Shown here piece after piece: positions 5,274 to 6,085 of a stretch of 6,085 nucleotides of DNA (position 1 is the first letter of the stretch; each line of letters starts with the position of its first letter). Both the position numbers and the translations under genes were made by a program. A model generated the notes under the pieces. That model did not search any database. It saw only the letters and a program-made list of their open reading frames with translations, and had not been told where the DNA came from. Source of the stretch: Thermoanaerobaculia bacterium (lineage in GTDB: Bacteria > Acidobacteriota > Thermoanaerobaculia > Multivoradales > JAHEKO01); contig JARFQS010000438.1 in the NCBI GenBank assembly GCA_029287645.1, positions 1 to 6,085 of the forward strand. Direction: 5' to 3'.

Positions 5274-6060
5274 CTAGATTCCCAGAAGCTCTCGTGCCCG
5301 CCTTCGACCCCACGCATCGAACCGGAGGGCATCCTCCAAGCTTGCGATCGGACCCGGTTCGTGAGACTTCAGCACCTTCTCTGCGCTGGAGACGATGGCA
5401 GGGAACGGAATTCTACCTTCCAGAAAAGCGTGGACAGCCACCTCGTTGGCGGCATTCAGCACGGCAGGCGCGGAGTCGCCCATCGACAGGGTCGACCTGG
5501 CAAGGTCGACGCTCGGGAAGCGGCTGCTGTCGACCGGCTCGAACTCGAGGCAACCCAACTGGTGCGGCTCCAATCGGTCGAACTCGTTCTCCCATCGATC
5601 CGGATAGGCCAGAGCGTACTGGATCGGAAAGATCATGTCGTTGACCGACATCTGGGCCAGCCAACTGCCGTCGCGGTACTCCACCAACGAGTGCACGATG
5701 GACTGAGGGTGAACCACCACCTCGATCCTGTCGGGAGCGACATCGAAGAGGTGGTGAGCTTCGATCAGCTCCAGACCCTTGTTCATCAGGGTCGCCGAAT
5801 CGACGCTGATCTTCGCTCCCATTCGCCAGGTGGGGTGTCGAAGTGCTTCTTCAGGGCCGATCTCCCCCCAAGTAGAGATCTTGCGGTTGCGGAAAGGTCC
5901 TCCCGAAGCGGTCAGCATCAGACGAAAGACCTCTGACGGATGACCCGAGCGCAACGATAGATGCAGGGCCACATGCTCGCTGTCGATCGGCAGGAGAGTC
6001 GCCCCCGAAGCCTCGGCCAGCTCCTTGAGCAATCGACCGGCTACGACCAGGGATTCCTTG
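5274..6060 (-). CDS. dxr: 1-deoxy-D-xylulose 5-phosphate reductoisomerase, C-terminal part (5' end missing)
   Basis: DXR converts 1-deoxy-D-xylulose 5-phosphate to 2-C-methyl-D-erythritol 4-phosphate with NADPH and a divalent metal. This is the committed step of the MEP isoprenoid pathway and the target of fosmidomycin. The fragment holds 261 whole codons, from the Lys-Glu-Ser-Leu motif that normally follows Asn to the TAG at 5274-5276. Counting that Lys as 1, the metal ligands Asp26 and Glu28 are in PIDSEH and Glu97 is in MNKGLE. Substrate contacts Ser52 (ASGGPF), His75 (HPTW), Trp78, Ser88, Asn93 and Lys94 are also present. From His75 to Glu97 the spacing equals that of E. coli residues 209-231. 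The C-terminal domain carries PAVLNAANEVAVHAFL (198-213). About 120-130 N-terminal residues, including most of the NADPH-binding domain, lie beyond the contig end. The open frame appears to begin with Met-Cys-Ile-Arg-Asp-Ser, but those codons are adapter sequence. The natural gene is probably intact. Confidence 0.96.
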
Positions 6061-6085
6061 CTGTCTCTTATACACATCTCCGAGC
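6061..6085. other. Sequencing adapter (Tn5/Nextera mosaic end), not genomic
   Basis: Positions 6061-6079 read CTGTCTCTTATACACATCT, the 19-bp Tn5 mosaic end used in tagmentation libraries. The six bases after it, CCGAGC, match the start of the Nextera read-2 adapter arm. The adapter sits at the very end of the window, and the genomic sequence stops cleanly at 6060, the third base of the expected dxr Asn codon. On the minus strand it creates false protein starts, MCIRDS and MYKRQ, which recur as artefacts in metagenomic protein sets. It is not evidence of a natural transposon. Confidence 0.96.

Noticed and set aside
6061..6085. Possible natural Tn5/IS50 mobile element end
   Set aside because: The mosaic end is the engineered 19-bp version followed by library adapter bases, at the exact contig end. 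A natural IS50 end is not needed to explain it.

Overview
The window is a GC-rich piece of a Gram-negative-type bacterial chromosome. It ends at a contig edge: the last 25 bases match a Tn5/Nextera library adapter, so this is almost certainly a metagenomic or draft assembly. An outer-membrane organism is suggested by a two-PDZ RseP-type site-2 protease and a class A penicillin-binding protein with a PBP1B-like N-terminal region. The RseP sequence style and the DinB-fold protein resemble what I would expect in Acidobacteriota or a deltaproteobacterial/Myxococcota-like lineage. That assignment is a guess from memory; nothing here proves it.

Layout from left to right. Positions 1-208 hold no gene I can support. 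They are rich in inverted and direct repeats and probably serve as the 3' end or terminator region of the minus-strand operon. Positions 209-751 (minus) encode a peroxiredoxin-fold protein that lacks the peroxidatic cysteine. It lies 29 bp downstream of rseP (781-2103, minus), an intact zinc intramembrane protease, and is probably co-transcribed with it. Positions 2104-2327 are a divergent intergenic region with a candidate rseP promoter, a good rseP ribosome-binding site and a 9-bp inverted repeat. Positions 2328-4664 (plus) encode a bifunctional class A penicillin-binding protein with all catalytic motifs. It is followed after 50 bp by a DinB-fold protein (4715-5242, plus). Positions 5274-6060 (minus) are the C-terminal two thirds of dxr, convergent with the DinB gene and cut by the contig end.

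How the genes relate. dxr and rseP are neighbours, or near neighbours, in many bacteria. Here they keep the same strand, but a two-gene plus-strand block (PBP plus DinB-like) sits between them. Much of the content serves the cell envelope: DXR feeds isoprenoid and undecaprenyl synthesis, the PBP polymerises and cross-links peptidoglycan, and RseP-type proteases clear signal-peptide remnants or release anti-sigma factors. I found no phage, CRISPR, toxin-antitoxin or mobile-element signal, and no convincing undescribed system. The points most worth a second look are the adapter artefact, the cysteine-less redoxin, the split dxr-rseP synteny and the repeat-rich left edge.
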